Below are positions 10,135 to 19,454 of a DNA stretch of 64,000 nucleotides, piece after piece. Under the pieces are notes generated by a model. It saw nothing but the letters and a program-made list of their open reading frames with translations. It did no database searches and was not told the DNA's origin. The translations under genes and the position numbers were made by a program. Positions within the stretch are counted from its first letter, which is position 1. Each line of letters begins with the position of its first letter. Source of the DNA: Xenorhabdus eapokensis (GTDB lineage Bacteria; Pseudomonadota; Gammaproteobacteria; Enterobacterales; Enterobacteriaceae); the NCBI RefSeq assembly GCF_001908105.1, contig NZ_MKGQ01000007.1, positions 1 through 64,000 on the forward strand, in the 5' to 3' direction.

Positions 10135-11144
10135 CAGTAAAATTGCTCCTGCATCAGTTTCTCGGCGATCTCAACCGCCATCAAGGCACCACCAAAACGG
10201 ATGTTATCGGCAACTGACCAAAATTGCAGCACCTCTGGCATACCATAGTCATTGCGCAGACAGCCTATGCTTAAGCTATCACTGCCCGAAGCATCAGTGA
10301 CCTGAGTCGGATAATCACCCTCTTCTGAAACCTGAATATCTTCAAGGCGTTCAAATTCACTGCGGGCTTCTTCTATCCCAACCGGACGCAATGTCTCCAG
10401 ATTCACCATTTGGCCAATGCCATAGAAAACCGAAGACTGGACACAGTTTACGGAAACTGGCAATCCTGCATCCTGCAATACTCTGCGAATTTGATCGACA
10501 ATACGACGCTCTTCACACACCACACCTTCTGCATCAGGCAACAAAGGCAATAAATTGAAAGCTAATTGTTTGCTGAAATAGCCTTCATCTGGTGGAATGC
10601 CATTCAATAAACGCGCACTCTGCCCTGCCAGATCATCAATGGCTGCTTTGCCATGAACAGAAACGGGCAATATATTGGTCAAATGTAAACGGGCAATGCC
10701 AGCCGCATCGATCAATGGCTTAATGGCTGTCAGAACCTGACTTGTTGAACTATCTGCCACAGCAATGATGTTACGGTTACGGTATTCAGCCAATGCGTAT
10801 GGATTAACGCCAGGAACAACCAAAGGCACATCTGGCTCGGCTGCAAACAAGCCGCTGCCATCAATCACCAGGCAACCAGATTCTGTTGCTTTTTCAATAT
10901 GTTGTGCAGTTACTTCCATCGTCGCGGCAAAAAAGGCGAGTTGTACCTGTGACCAGTCAAATTCTGCCGCATCACGAACCGTGATGTTTTTTCCGTTAAA
11001 ACGCTGGATCTTTCCAACACTTTGTTCACTGGCAAGAAGATGCAGTTCACCAACCGGAAATTGGCGTTCCTGTAATAACGCCAATATCGCTTCACCTACT
11101 GCACCCGTTGCACCCAAGAGCGCAATATTCCAACCTTCTGACAT
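10134..11144 (-). CDS. usg: Usg, aspartate-semialdehyde-dehydrogenase-like protein
   Basis: A 336-residue paralogue of aspartate-semialdehyde dehydrogenase. The Rossmann motif [11 protein letters not shown] is intact. The position of the active-site cysteine reads ADSSTSQV, as in E. coli Usg (PDSLTSQ), so the catalytic Cys is missing and dehydrogenase activity is not expected. Function is unknown. The start at 11144 has GGAGAG upstream and matches MSEGWNIA of E. coli; the upstream in-frame Met gives a 13-residue unsupported extension. It lies between pdxB and truA, as in other enterics. Confidence 0.92.
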   Translation of the reverse strand: MSEGWNIALLGATGAVGEAILALLQERQFPVGELHLLASEQSVGKIQRFNGKNITVRDAAEFDWSQVQLAFFAATMEVTAQHIEKATESGCLVIDGSGLFAAEPDVPLVVPGVNPYALAEYRNRNIIAVADSSTSQVLTAIKPLIDAAGIARLHLTNILPVSVHGKAAIDDLAGQSARLLNGIPPDEGYFSKQLAFNLLPLLPDAEGVVCEERRIVDQIRRVLQDAGLPVSVNCVQSSVFYGIGQMVNLETLRPVGIEEARSEFERLEDIQVSEEGDYPTQVTDASGSDSLSIGCLRNDYGMPEVLQFWSVADNIRFGGALMAVEIAEKLMQEQFY

Positions 11145-11198
11145 GTTGGTTCTCTCCACTTCTTTTATTTTGCTGACAGGCAAGGATCCCTGCCTGTA

Positions 11199-12326
11199 TT
11201 AAATCACTTTTGCATTAAACCCAATTCTGGACAGTAATTGAGCACTCTCTTCTGAGTCACAATGTACGGTCAGGGAAGACCATTCCCGACGTTCTGGATA
11301 GTATTTGCGTAATCGATCAAAAGTACCTTCCTGATCCGCAACCTGACGTAAGGGCGCATCATCACGGCGCACATCATACACTAAATGCATTAAACGCTTG
11401 AGGAGACTTTGTGTCACTTCCCCCCGCACTGTGACCTGACTGAAATCTGGTGTCGGCAACAGATCAGCTAACTGCGTCTTACGAGGTTGCCCCAGGAACT
11501 GACAATAGGCTTCAAAAACCTGAGTTGTACCCCGTGCTTTGCCTTCCAAGGTATAGCCAGCAATATGTGGAGTCGCAATATCAACCAAAGCTAACAGGGG
11601 TAGAGAAAGGTTAGGCTCTGGTTCCCAAACATCAAGCACTACACGTAACTTTTTCCCATTTTGCAGCGCGGAAAGTAACGCTTGATTATCAACCACCTCA
11701 CCACGGCTGGCATTAATCAAAATACGGTTGTCCGGCAATGCAGAAAGTAATTCTGCATCAGCCAAATGATAAGTCTGGTATGAACCAGAGTGATTAAGAG
11801 GTGTATGAAAAGTCAGAATATCCGCTTCTTGCACCAATTTTTCTAAAGGCCAAAATTCCCCCTCATCACCACGATCTGCACGGGGAGGATCGCACAATAA
11901 CGTCTTCACGCCCAAAGCCGCCAGTCGATCAGCTAAACGACCTCCGACATTGCCAACACCGACAATACCGACAGTTTTATCTTTAAGCTGAAATTGATCT
12001 TGTTCAGCCAATAGCATTAGTGCCGAGAACACATACTCAACCACGGCAATAGCGTTACATCCAGGAGCAGCGGAAAAACCAATCCCTGCCTGAGCTAGCC
12101 ATTGCTGATCAACATGATCCATTCCCGCAGTGGCAGTCCCGATAAATTTCACCGAACTACCTTGCAACAACGATTCATTGACTTTAGTGACAGATCGAAC
12201 CATAAAGGCATCAGCATGTTCCAAAATTCCTTCAGGCACTGGGCGCCCCGGAATTGCCTGCACTTCACCTAATTGCTGGAAGAGTTGTTCAGCATAAGGC
12301 ATATTTTCATCAACTAAGATTTTCAC
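11199..12326 (-). CDS. pdxB: 4-phosphoerythronate dehydrogenase PdxB
   Basis: A 375-residue D-2-hydroxyacid dehydrogenase of pyridoxal-phosphate synthesis, oxidising 4-phosphoerythronate. Motifs include [10 protein letters not shown], the NAD-binding [30 protein letters not shown] and the C-terminal dimerisation segment [12 protein letters not shown]. By alignment with the E. coli start ([12 protein letters not shown]), translation probably begins at GTG 12326; an ATG three codons upstream (12335) is also possible. It starts the pdxB-usg-truA unit. Confidence 0.94.
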   Translation of the reverse strand: MKILVDENMPYAEQLFQQLGEVQAIPGRPVPEGILEHADAFMVRSVTKVNESLLQGSSVKFIGTATAGMDHVDQQWLAQAGIGFSAAPGCNAIAVVEYVFSALMLLAEQDQFQLKDKTVGIVGVGNVGGRLADRLAALGVKTLLCDPPRADRGDEGEFWPLEKLVQEADILTFHTPLNHSGSYQTYHLADAELLSALPDNRILINASRGEVVDNQALLSALQNGKKLRVVLDVWEPEPNLSLPLLALVDIATPHIAGYTLEGKARGTTQVFEAYCQFLGQPRKTQLADLLPTPDFSQVTVRGEVTQSLLKRLMHLVYDVRRDDAPLRQVADQEGTFDRLRKYYPERREWSSLTVHCDSEESAQLLSRIGFNAKVI

Positions 12327-12399
12327 TTTTCTCATCCAATGGCTTAAATGGGCGTGATCCGCTATTCTGCCACTTTATCCACATAAAGCCTATATGCCC

Positions 12400-13170
12400 C
12401 TAGCCTTTTCTGAAACGTTCTGGCGTTGTGCCCGCTATCTGCTGAAACATGGCGATAAAAGCCGATGATGAGCTATATCCCATATCAAATGCGATTTCGT
12501 GAATACTTTTCCCCTGTTCTAATAAGGATATGGAATGCAGAAACCGTAGCCGCTGCCGCCATTCGCTAAATGACATCCCCAATTCCTGCTTACAGCGCCG
12601 CGATAAAGTTCTCTCTGAGGTATAACGCTTTTTGGCCCACTCAGCTAAAGAGGTATTATCCGCCGGATTGCGTTCCAACATCTGTAATACTGGAGTGAGC
12701 AACTTATCTTTTGAAGAAGGTAAGTAGGTACATTGCTTTGGTGATAATTCCAATTGATCAATTAACACTCGTGCCAAGCGCCGATCTATTTCTGTTTCCG
12801 GTTGCCAGATCTTTCGTGCAAAAAAATCCGCCATAATAGCATTGAAGATGCCACTCAATCGGATAATACAAGGCTGTTGCGGTAAGATATCAGTCCATTG
12901 TGGCGAAATATCGATTATCCAAAATCGCAATGCCTTCCGGTTATAACTCGAATGGGCGGTATTTTCCGGTATCCAGATACAAAATTCCGGTGGAGCCAGA
13001 AAACGCTGTTTGCCTACCTGCGTTTCCATCACCCCACAAACAACATAAATTAATTGCCCAAAAGGATGCGAATGTAACCGACATTCCGTATCAGCATTCA
13101 GTGTCTCATCACGAAAAGAGAGTGTATCTGGTATGATTGGTTGCAAGTTCGTCTCCACCCGTTCTATCAT
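12400..13170 (-). CDS. AraC-family regulator with cupin domain
   Basis: A 256-residue regulator. The N-terminal cupin sensor spans about residues 15-100 (RLHSHPFGQLIYVV). Two helix-turn-helix motifs fill the C-terminus (about residues 160-256), including YTSERTLSRRCKQELG and IAFDMGYSSSSAFIAMFQQIAGTTPERF. The architecture and the divergent DMT exporter next door resemble NimR/NimT-like pairs, so it likely controls that exporter and itself from the 149-base shared promoter region. The effector is unknown. Confidence 0.85.
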   Translation of the reverse strand: MIERVETNLQPIIPDTLSFRDETLNADTECRLHSHPFGQLIYVVCGVMETQVGKQRFLAPPEFCIWIPENTAHSSYNRKALRFWIIDISPQWTDILPQQPCIIRLSGIFNAIMADFFARKIWQPETEIDRRLARVLIDQLELSPKQCTYLPSSKDKLLTPVLQMLERNPADNTSLAEWAKKRYTSERTLSRRCKQELGMSFSEWRQRLRFLHSISLLEQGKSIHEIAFDMGYSSSSAFIAMFQQIAGTTPERFRKG

Positions 13171-13319
13171 TTTTACTCCCGCAATCTTTTATCCATAAAG
13201 TAACAAAGGGTAAATATCTTGTCTTAATTGCCCTATCTGTTGTCTGATTATCAATATATATAATAAATCGGTCATTGCTAAACTAAGTACACGAAACACT
13301 CACATAAATATCCAGCTTA

Positions 13320-14219
13320 ATGAAGAATTTATTATTTCCCCTTGTCGCTGTGCTGATCTGGTCAGTCAATGCCGTTGTCAGCAAAGCTGCTGCCACTCTT
13401 ATTGAACCTGCTGCCATTGCTTTCTACCGATGGTTTATCGCCTTTCTAGCTTTGACGCCTTTTATCTTATTGCCAATCCTGAAACAGCGGAAAATCGTTG
13501 CGCAATATTGGTGGAAGTTATTGATTTTGGGTTCTCTGGGCATGGTGCTTAACCAAAGCCTGGCGTACTACGCAGCCCATACCGTCAGTGCGACAATCAT
13601 CGGTATTTTCACTTCATTGATACCACTATTAACTGTCATTATCAGCATCTTTGCCTTGCGGGCTGCCCCTACTGTTGGTATCACTCTCGGCACCGTGCTG
13701 TCTCTATTCGGCCTTGTGTGGTTGATCAGCAAAGGGGAGCCCTCTTCCCTATTGCAACACGGTCTGGGTATTGGAGAAGTGCTGATGTTTATTGCAGCAG
13801 CGTCTTATGCCTTATATGGGGTTTTAACCAAACGCTGGGCAATTCCATTACCCAACTGGCAATCACTCTATGTACAAATTGGGTTCGGTGTTTTATTGCT
13901 TCTACCCAATTTCTTGATGGCAAACAATGTTCAGTTAACAGCCGATAATATTTCTCTTGTTCTGTTTGCCGGCATTCCCGCATCCATTCTTGCACCCTAT
14001 TTGTGGATACAGGGGGTCATTCGCATTGGCGCAAATATGACTGCTATTTTTATGAATCTGGCGCCCGTATTTACCGCCATCATTGCTATTGTGGCTCTCC
14101 ATGAAGAAATGCACAGTTACCACCTAATTGGGGGAGGTATTGTTTTAGTTGGTGTGATACTTGCGCAACAGTTACGTATCCCGCTCATTCGTAGAAAGCC
14201 CGAATATAATTCTCACTAA
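13320..14219 (+). CDS. EamA/DMT-superfamily transporter
   Basis: A 299-residue integral membrane protein with ten predicted helices in two tandem EamA repeats (about residues 1-140 and 150-290). The first repeat starts LVAVLIWSVNAVVSKAAATLIEP, a typical EamA entry. The substrate cannot be told from sequence; amino acids, metabolites or drugs are all possible. Its last 48 bases overlap tail-to-tail with the tctE 3' end on the other strand. It is divergent from the AraC regulator. Confidence 0.85.
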   Translation: MKNLLFPLVAVLIWSVNAVVSKAAATLIEPAAIAFYRWFIAFLALTPFILLPILKQRKIVAQYWWKLLILGSLGMVLNQSLAYYAAHTVSATIIGIFTSLIPLLTVIISIFALRAAPTVGITLGTVLSLFGLVWLISKGEPSSLLQHGLGIGEVLMFIAAASYALYGVLTKRWAIPLPNWQSLYVQIGFGVLLLLPNFLMANNVQLTADNISLVLFAGIPASILAPYLWIQGVIRIGANMTAIFMNLAPVFTAIIAIVALHEEMHSYHLIGGGIVLVGVILAQQLRIPLIRRKPEYNSH

Positions 14220-15605
14220 TAACCCACCTAGTACTTCACTGGGTAAAAGCTGGAGAGTGGCACTGTGGTATCGGCAGATTTCTTTAACAATAGTCAGCCC
14301 TAATCCCGTCCCCTCCAGCCCGGTAGCGTTATCCAATCGGTTAAACGCCATAAGCGATTGATAAATATATTTTTGAGCGATACCCGGCCCTGAATCATCG
14401 ATCTCAAGACAAGCCTGTTTTTTATCTGGCATTATGCTCACTCTTCCCGTTACCACTCCCATTTGCGGGGTATATTTGATGGCATTATCCAGCAAGTTGG
14501 CGCACATTTCGGCTAACAATAGGGGATCGCCCTTGATCCATAAGGCCTCTTCCCCTTCGTAACCTAAGTCAATATTTTGGCTTTCTGCTTGCTGTAAACG
14601 AGAAAAGCAAACTTGTTGCAATAGTTCCACGATATTGACTGGCTGATAATTTTGTATTGCTTCTTTTTCATGCACTTTAAGCTGTGAAAGTTGCAATAGA
14701 CGAGCAGTCAGTGAGATCATGTTATCCAAACTCTTATCAATCGCCGTCAGTATATTATCCCGCTGCTCTGGATCTTGATTGCCACGTGCGACTGCAACCT
14801 GTGTTTTCAATACCGCTAAAGGGGTTCTCAGTTGATGAGAAGCGTCCGCACTGAATCGCTCTTGGCGTCCAACCATTAACTCCAACCGTCCAATATATCG
14901 GTTAAGCGATTGCAGTAATGGAGCAAGTTCGGACCAGGGTAAAATATTTGGTAATGGTGTTAGATCATTGGCAGAACGAAGGCTCATAATGCCTGAAAGT
15001 TTTCGCAACGGTTTAAGCAGAAGTTTGAGCAGAATATAAGCAATGAGTAATGTCAATAATACGACTGCCCCCTGATTAACCAACGAAGATAGCAACAATT
15101 GGTTAGTCATATATCGGCGAGAAGTTTCAGTTTCTGCCACCAATATCAACGCCATTCCCATTATGTTGCCTTCATTGATCGGTTGATACAATCCCACTAC
15201 ACGTATAGGTTGCCCCTGGTATTCGGCATTATAAAAATAAGCTAATGCTGTATACAAAGGTGAACGCTGGACGTTCTGCGGTATTCGAGGAAGGTCGTTA
15301 TAACCGGAAATCGTCTTTTCTTCCGGCGATATAACCTGATAATACAGGCGATCATTGGTATTGCGCTCGAAACTGTCCAAAACAACATAAGGTACATCAA
15401 CGATCAGGTTCTGATCCCGAACAGCCAAGCGCTCAGCGACTGTTCTTGCTGATGCAAGCAGAGTTCTGTCATAAGCCAGCATTGCAGCATTTCTTACACT
15501 GATATATTGACTATAAACAGAAGCACAGCCCAGTAACAATAGGGGTACACCAAAAAACAGTAACAATTGGTGAAATAACGACCGTGGTATTGTTAGATAT
15601 TTCAT
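14172..15605 (-). CDS. tctE: Sensor histidine kinase, TctE-like
   Basis: A 477-residue membrane histidine kinase. It has an N-terminal helix (about 10-28), a periplasmic sensor of the TctE 2CSK_N type, a second helix near residue 175 (LVNQGAVVLLTLLIAYILL), the H-box with phospho-accepting His near residue 255 (SADASHQLRTPLAVL), the N-box ANLLDNAIKYTP, and G-boxes DDSGPGI and GTGLGL. Divergence from tctCBA implies a tricarboxylate such as citrate as the signal. It overlaps tctD by one base (TAATG). Confidence 0.88.
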   Translation of the reverse strand: MKYLTIPRSLFHQLLLFFGVPLLLLGCASVYSQYISVRNAAMLAYDRTLLASARTVAERLAVRDQNLIVDVPYVVLDSFERNTNDRLYYQVISPEEKTISGYNDLPRIPQNVQRSPLYTALAYFYNAEYQGQPIRVVGLYQPINEGNIMGMALILVAETETSRRYMTNQLLLSSLVNQGAVVLLTLLIAYILLKLLLKPLRKLSGIMSLRSANDLTPLPNILPWSELAPLLQSLNRYIGRLELMVGRQERFSADASHQLRTPLAVLKTQVAVARGNQDPEQRDNILTAIDKSLDNMISLTARLLQLSQLKVHEKEAIQNYQPVNIVELLQQVCFSRLQQAESQNIDLGYEGEEALWIKGDPLLLAEMCANLLDNAIKYTPQMGVVTGRVSIMPDKKQACLEIDDSGPGIAQKYIYQSLMAFNRLDNATGLEGTGLGLTIVKEICRYHSATLQLLPSEVLGGLLVRIIFGLSTNERDT

Positions 15606-16270
15606 TACATCAACCGCTCCAATCGATATCCCAATCCACGCAATGTCTTTATTTCTACATCACTGTTGAGTAATTTTTTCCGCAACCGGTGAACATACAA
15701 TTCTATGCTTTGTGGATTTGCCTCATCCGATAGGGAAAATACCTGCTCAAACAATTGTTGTTTAGATACCGGACGCCCTCGACGATGAAATAGTGTTGTT
15801 AAAACAGATAGCTCTCTGGGAGTCAGTGCCAACGGGATATTGTTCAATACAAAATACCCTTCGCCTTCATAAGCTAATGAACCAAATTTCTGCGCCTCTT
15901 GTGGGATGGCTGAACTACGGCGTAACAACGCACGAATACGCGCTTCCAGCTCTTGAAACTCAAAAGGTTTGGTCAAATAGTCATCAGCACCAGAATTCAA
16001 TCCTTTCACACGATCCGTAACCTCGGTTTTGGCAGTCAATAACAGTACGGGTAAGTTTTGACCTCGCTTACGCAACCGCAATAACAGAGACAAGCCATCC
16101 AATCTGGGTAAAGCCACATCCAGAATCAACAAGGCATAATTTTCCGTCTGCAAAAGCTGATCTGCCACAATACCGTCTTTCGCCAGATCAACCACAAATC
16201 CAGCATTATTCAATGCCTTTTGTAACCAATGTGATAATTCTGGGTGATCTTCAACCAATAAGAGCCGCAT
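15605..16270 (-). CDS. tctD: Response regulator, TctD-like (OmpR family)
   Basis: A 221-residue OmpR/PhoB-type regulator. The receiver domain spans residues 1-115, with acidic pocket E7-D8, phosphorylation site D51 (LLILDVALP) and K in LTKPF. The winged-helix DNA-binding domain follows (about 125-221), with ELYVHRLRKKL as the recognition region. By analogy with Salmonella TctD it should activate the divergent tctCBA operon; the palindrome at 16283-16299 just upstream of its own start is a candidate site. Confidence 0.88.
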   Translation of the reverse strand: MRLLLVEDHPELSHWLQKALNNAGFVVDLAKDGIVADQLLQTENYALLILDVALPRLDGLSLLLRLRKRGQNLPVLLLTAKTEVTDRVKGLNSGADDYLTKPFEFQELEARIRALLRRSSAIPQEAQKFGSLAYEGEGYFVLNNIPLALTPRELSVLTTLFHRRGRPVSKQQLFEQVFSLSDEANPQSIELYVHRLRKKLLNSDVEIKTLRGLGYRLERLM

Positions 16271-16282
16271 GAATAATACCTA

Positions 16283-16299
16283 TTGTTAAAAATTAACAA
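16283..16299. promoter_or_regulatory. TTGTTAA palindrome in the tctD-tctC divergent region
   Basis: TTGTTAA and TTAACAA are separated by AAA, a perfect inverted repeat. A third copy, TTGTTAA, is at 16357-16363, followed by a direct repeat of TGAAAGG (16364-16370 and 16375-16381) nearer tctC. It is a plausible TctD binding array; no site is known to me for direct comparison. Confidence 0.45.
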
Positions 16300-16455
16300 G
16301 ATTATGTAAAACACTACGCAAATTAAGCGATTAAGGTCACATCCAGACAACTTTTCTTGTTAATGAAAGGTAATTGAAAGGTTTCATTTCTATAAATAAA
16401 CATGCGCCAGAAATTTGTCATCCATCTTCTTTACTGGTGCTATGTGAGGAATAAA

Positions 16456-17430
16456 ATGAGAACTTTTAAAACGTTATTAACCGCTGCGAGCCTGTTTATT
16501 TGTGCCTGCGCTTTTGCAACTTCTGCTCCCGATAGAACCGAATGTATTGCACCAGCCAAACCGGGTGGAGGCTTCGATTTAACCTGTAAACTCATCCAAA
16601 TTTCACTATTAGAAACCAAAACTATCGACTCTCCTATGCGGGTAACATTTATGCCCGGAGGTGTCGGTGCAGTTGCCTATAATGCCATTATTGCCCAACG
16701 GCCGGGTGAATCCGGCACTGTCGTTGCCTTCTCTGGGGGTTCCTTATTGAATCTTGCACAAGGCAAGTTTGGTCGCTACAACGTCAATGATGTACGCTGG
16801 CTAGCCAGTGTCGGCACAGACTACGGCATGATTGCTGTACGCAATGATTCTCCTTACCAGACGCTGACAGATTTGATGGAGGCTTTTAAAAAAGCGCCCG
16901 ATAGTATTGTGTTTGGCGCAGGTGCTTCCATCGGTAGTCAAGACTGGATGAAAACCGCATTACTGGCAAAAGAGGTGGGTATTGATCCCCGCAAAATGCG
17001 CTATGTCGCGTTTGAAGGTGGTGGTGAACCTATCACTGCCCTGCTGGGTAATCATATTCAGGTCGTATCCGGTGATCTAAGTGAAACTTTACCTTACCTC
17101 AATGGCGATAAAATTCGCATACTCGCTGTTTATGCAGATAAACGCCTGGACGGCGATCTGGCAAAAATTCCAACAGCAAAAGAACAGGGTTATGACCTTG
17201 TTTGGCCAATTATTCGCGGTTTTTATATGGGGCCAAAAGTTTCTGATGAACAGTATCAATGGTGGGTAGATACCTTTAAAACACTCCAACACACTGACGA
17301 ATTCAAAAAACAGCGTGAACTACGCGGATTATTTGAATTCAATATGACGGGCAAAGAGCTGGATGACTATGTGAAAAAACAAGTTATTCAATACCATGAA
17401 ATGGCCAAATCCTTTGGTTTAGCAAAATAA
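16456..17430 (+). CDS. tctC: Tripartite tricarboxylate transporter substrate-binding protein TctC
   Basis: A 324-residue periplasmic binding protein of the TTT family. The signal peptide covers about residues 1-20. The mature part opens with ECIAPAKPGGGFDLTCKL, the motif that contacts the tricarboxylate carboxylates, and VRWLASVGTDYGMIAV follows. The start at 16456 has GAGGA upstream; an upstream Met (16402) would bury the signal peptide. It is the first gene of tctCBA, 13 bases from tctB. Confidence 0.93.
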   Translation: MRTFKTLLTAASLFICACAFATSAPDRTECIAPAKPGGGFDLTCKLIQISLLETKTIDSPMRVTFMPGGVGAVAYNAIIAQRPGESGTVVAFSGGSLLNLAQGKFGRYNVNDVRWLASVGTDYGMIAVRNDSPYQTLTDLMEAFKKAPDSIVFGAGASIGSQDWMKTALLAKEVGIDPRKMRYVAFEGGGEPITALLGNHIQVVSGDLSETLPYLNGDKIRILAVYADKRLDGDLAKIPTAKEQGYDLVWPIIRGFYMGPKVSDEQYQWWVDTFKTLQHTDEFKKQRELRGLFEFNMTGKELDDYVKKQVIQYHEMAKSFGLAK

Positions 17431-17443
17431 CAGGGGTAGCATC

Positions 17444-17875
17444 ATGAGCGATCGTATCTTTGCTACTGTATGGCTGGTGCTATGTGGAATAGGGTTGGTC
17501 ATTGGCTGGGGGATCCATAGCGAATATAGCTACGAACCTCTGGGTCCTCGTCCATTTCCAATTGCAATTATTTCATTAATGACACTCTGTGCTTTACTGT
17601 TGCTGTTTAAAAAACCTGACCCTGTTTACTGGCCGACACCACAAGTGTTACGTCGCTTAGTTTTATTAATTGCCACACTAGCCGCTTATGCTTGGTCATT
17701 TGAGTGGTTGGGGTTTCCACTCGCAACCACATTATTGACTATCTGCGTAGCACGACTCTTTAACGCTACTCTGCTTGCCGCGATTATTTCTGGGGTATTT
17801 CTCGGCAGTTCGCTCTTTTTCGCTTTTGATCGTCTGTTAGAGGTCACACTGCCCCTCGGCAGTTGGCTCAGCTAA
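17444..17875 (+). CDS. tctB: Tripartite tricarboxylate transporter small membrane subunit TctB
   Basis: A 143-residue protein with four hydrophobic helices, the expected topology of TctB. It works with TctA in the inner membrane as the sodium-coupled permease. Sequence identity within this family is low; the call rests on length, topology and position between tctC and tctA. Gaps of 13 and 7 bases to its neighbours imply one transcript. Confidence 0.9.
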   Translation: MSDRIFATVWLVLCGIGLVIGWGIHSEYSYEPLGPRPFPIAIISLMTLCALLLLFKKPDPVYWPTPQVLRRLVLLIATLAAYAWSFEWLGFPLATTLLTICVARLFNATLLAAIISGVFLGSSLFFAFDRLLEVTLPLGSWLS

Positions 17876-17882
17876 GGAGACA

Positions 17883-19394
17883 ATGATGGATACTTGGATT
17901 TATCTGAGCCATGGTTTTGAAGTCGCATTAATACCCAAAAACCTGGTCATTGCATTGATAGGCTGTTTTATCGGTACTGTTGTTGGGTTACTGCCTGGTC
18001 TTGGTCCCATAAATGGAGTGGCAATCCTGTTGCCATTAGCTTTTGCGTTAAAATTACCCGCTGAATCTGCCCTAATTTTATTAGCAACGGTCTACATTGG
18101 TTGTGAGTATGGGGGGCGTATCTCTTCAATCTTGCTGAATGTACCGGGAGATGCCGCAGCCATTATGACAACGCTTGATGGCTACCCGATGGCAAAACAG
18201 GGGAGAGCGGGCGTTGCACTCTCTATCTCCGCCGTTAGTTCGTTTTGTGGCTCACTTTTAGCTATCACAGGTATCATCTTATTTGCCCCACTTTTGGCGC
18301 AGTGGTCTTTAGCATTTGGGCCAGCTGAATACTTTGCACTCATGGTGTTTGCCATTGCTTGTCTCGGCAGTATGATGAGCCAAAATCCCATAAAATCACT
18401 ACTTGCGGCCTTAATCGGTTTGGCTTTAGCAACTGTGGGCGTGGACGCCAATACAGGTGTGTATCGTTTCACCTTTGATAATGTGCATCTCTCCGATGGT
18501 ATTCAATTTATTGTCGTCGTCATCGGACTGTTTTCAGTTAGTGAAATTTTATTGATGCTGGAGAGCACTTCGGCGGGGCAAAAAGTCATTAGGCAGACGG
18601 GGCGCTTGCTATTCAATAGAAAAGAAGCAGCAACATGTGTAGGACCAACCTTACGCTCCTCAGTGATTGGCTTTTTCGTGGGAATATTACCCGGCGCAGG
18701 GGCTACAATCGCCAGTGCAATTACATACATGACTGAAAAACGGCTCAGTGGTAACAGTGATTCATTTGGTAAGGGGGATATCCGTGGTGTAGCCGCACCT
18801 GAGGCCGCTAATAATGCGTCAGCATGTGGCTCATTCATTCCTATGTTGACTCTTGGTGTACCCGGATCAGGAACAACAGCAGTCATGTTAGGTGCTTTGA
18901 CGCTTTATAATATTACTCCTGGCCCTACTATGTTCACCGAGCAACCAGATATCGTTTGGGGTCTCATTGCGGCTTTATTGATTGCCAACATTTTGTTGCT
19001 GATCATGAATATTCCGATGATTGGGGTATTTACTCGTATGCTGAATATTCCAATGTGGTTTCTGGTTCCTTCAATCGCCATCGTTTCCGCAGTTGGAGTA
19101 TATGCCATCCACAGTACCACTTTTGATCTTATGTTGATGGTCGGGCTAGGCGTTTTCGGCTACATACTGCGAAAAATGAATTTTCCAATGTCACCACTGA
19201 TCTTGGGCTTCGTTTTAGGCGAAATGCTGGAGCAAAATTTACGGCGGGCACTATCAATCAGCAATGGCGATTTTGAGATCCTATGGAGTAGTACCATTAC
19301 ACAAGTTTTGCTGGCTCTGGCAGTATTGGTCATTGTTATTCCACCCATTGTGCGCATCATGAATAAACGCCGCAATAAAATCTCGGCGCCTTAA
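17883..19394 (+). CDS. tctA: Tripartite tricarboxylate transporter large permease TctA
   Basis: A 503-residue polytopic permease of about twelve helices. Two TctA signatures are clear: GTVVGLLPGLGPINGVAILL near residue 30 and FVGILPGAGATIASAITYM near residue 265. PEAANNASACGSFIPMLTLG, with the GVPGSGTTAVMLGAL loop, follows. Two Met codons start the frame, with AAGGAG five bases ahead of the first. A strong hairpin ends the operon. Confidence 0.94.
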   Translation: MMDTWIYLSHGFEVALIPKNLVIALIGCFIGTVVGLLPGLGPINGVAILLPLAFALKLPAESALILLATVYIGCEYGGRISSILLNVPGDAAAIMTTLDGYPMAKQGRAGVALSISAVSSFCGSLLAITGIILFAPLLAQWSLAFGPAEYFALMVFAIACLGSMMSQNPIKSLLAALIGLALATVGVDANTGVYRFTFDNVHLSDGIQFIVVVIGLFSVSEILLMLESTSAGQKVIRQTGRLLFNRKEAATCVGPTLRSSVIGFFVGILPGAGATIASAITYMTEKRLSGNSDSFGKGDIRGVAAPEAANNASACGSFIPMLTLGVPGSGTTAVMLGALTLYNITPGPTMFTEQPDIVWGLIAALLIANILLLIMNIPMIGVFTRMLNIPMWFLVPSIAIVSAVGVYAIHSTTFDLMLMVGLGVFGYILRKMNFPMSPLILGFVLGEMLEQNLRRALSISNGDFEILWSSTITQVLLALAVLVIVIPPIVRIMNKRRNKISAP

Positions 19395-19400
19395 TAAAAA

Positions 19401-19431
19401 CAACCAATCCACATAATTGATGGATTGGTTG
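19401..19431. terminator. Bidirectional terminator between tctA and fabB
   Basis: CAACCAATCCA (19401-19411) and TGGATTGGTTG (19421-19431) form a perfect 11-bp stem. It is followed by TAAATTTTTT on the plus strand and TTTTTATTAA on the minus strand, so it can end both convergent genes. Confidence 0.9.
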
Positions 19432-19454
19432 TAAATTTTTTATGACTTAAAAAA

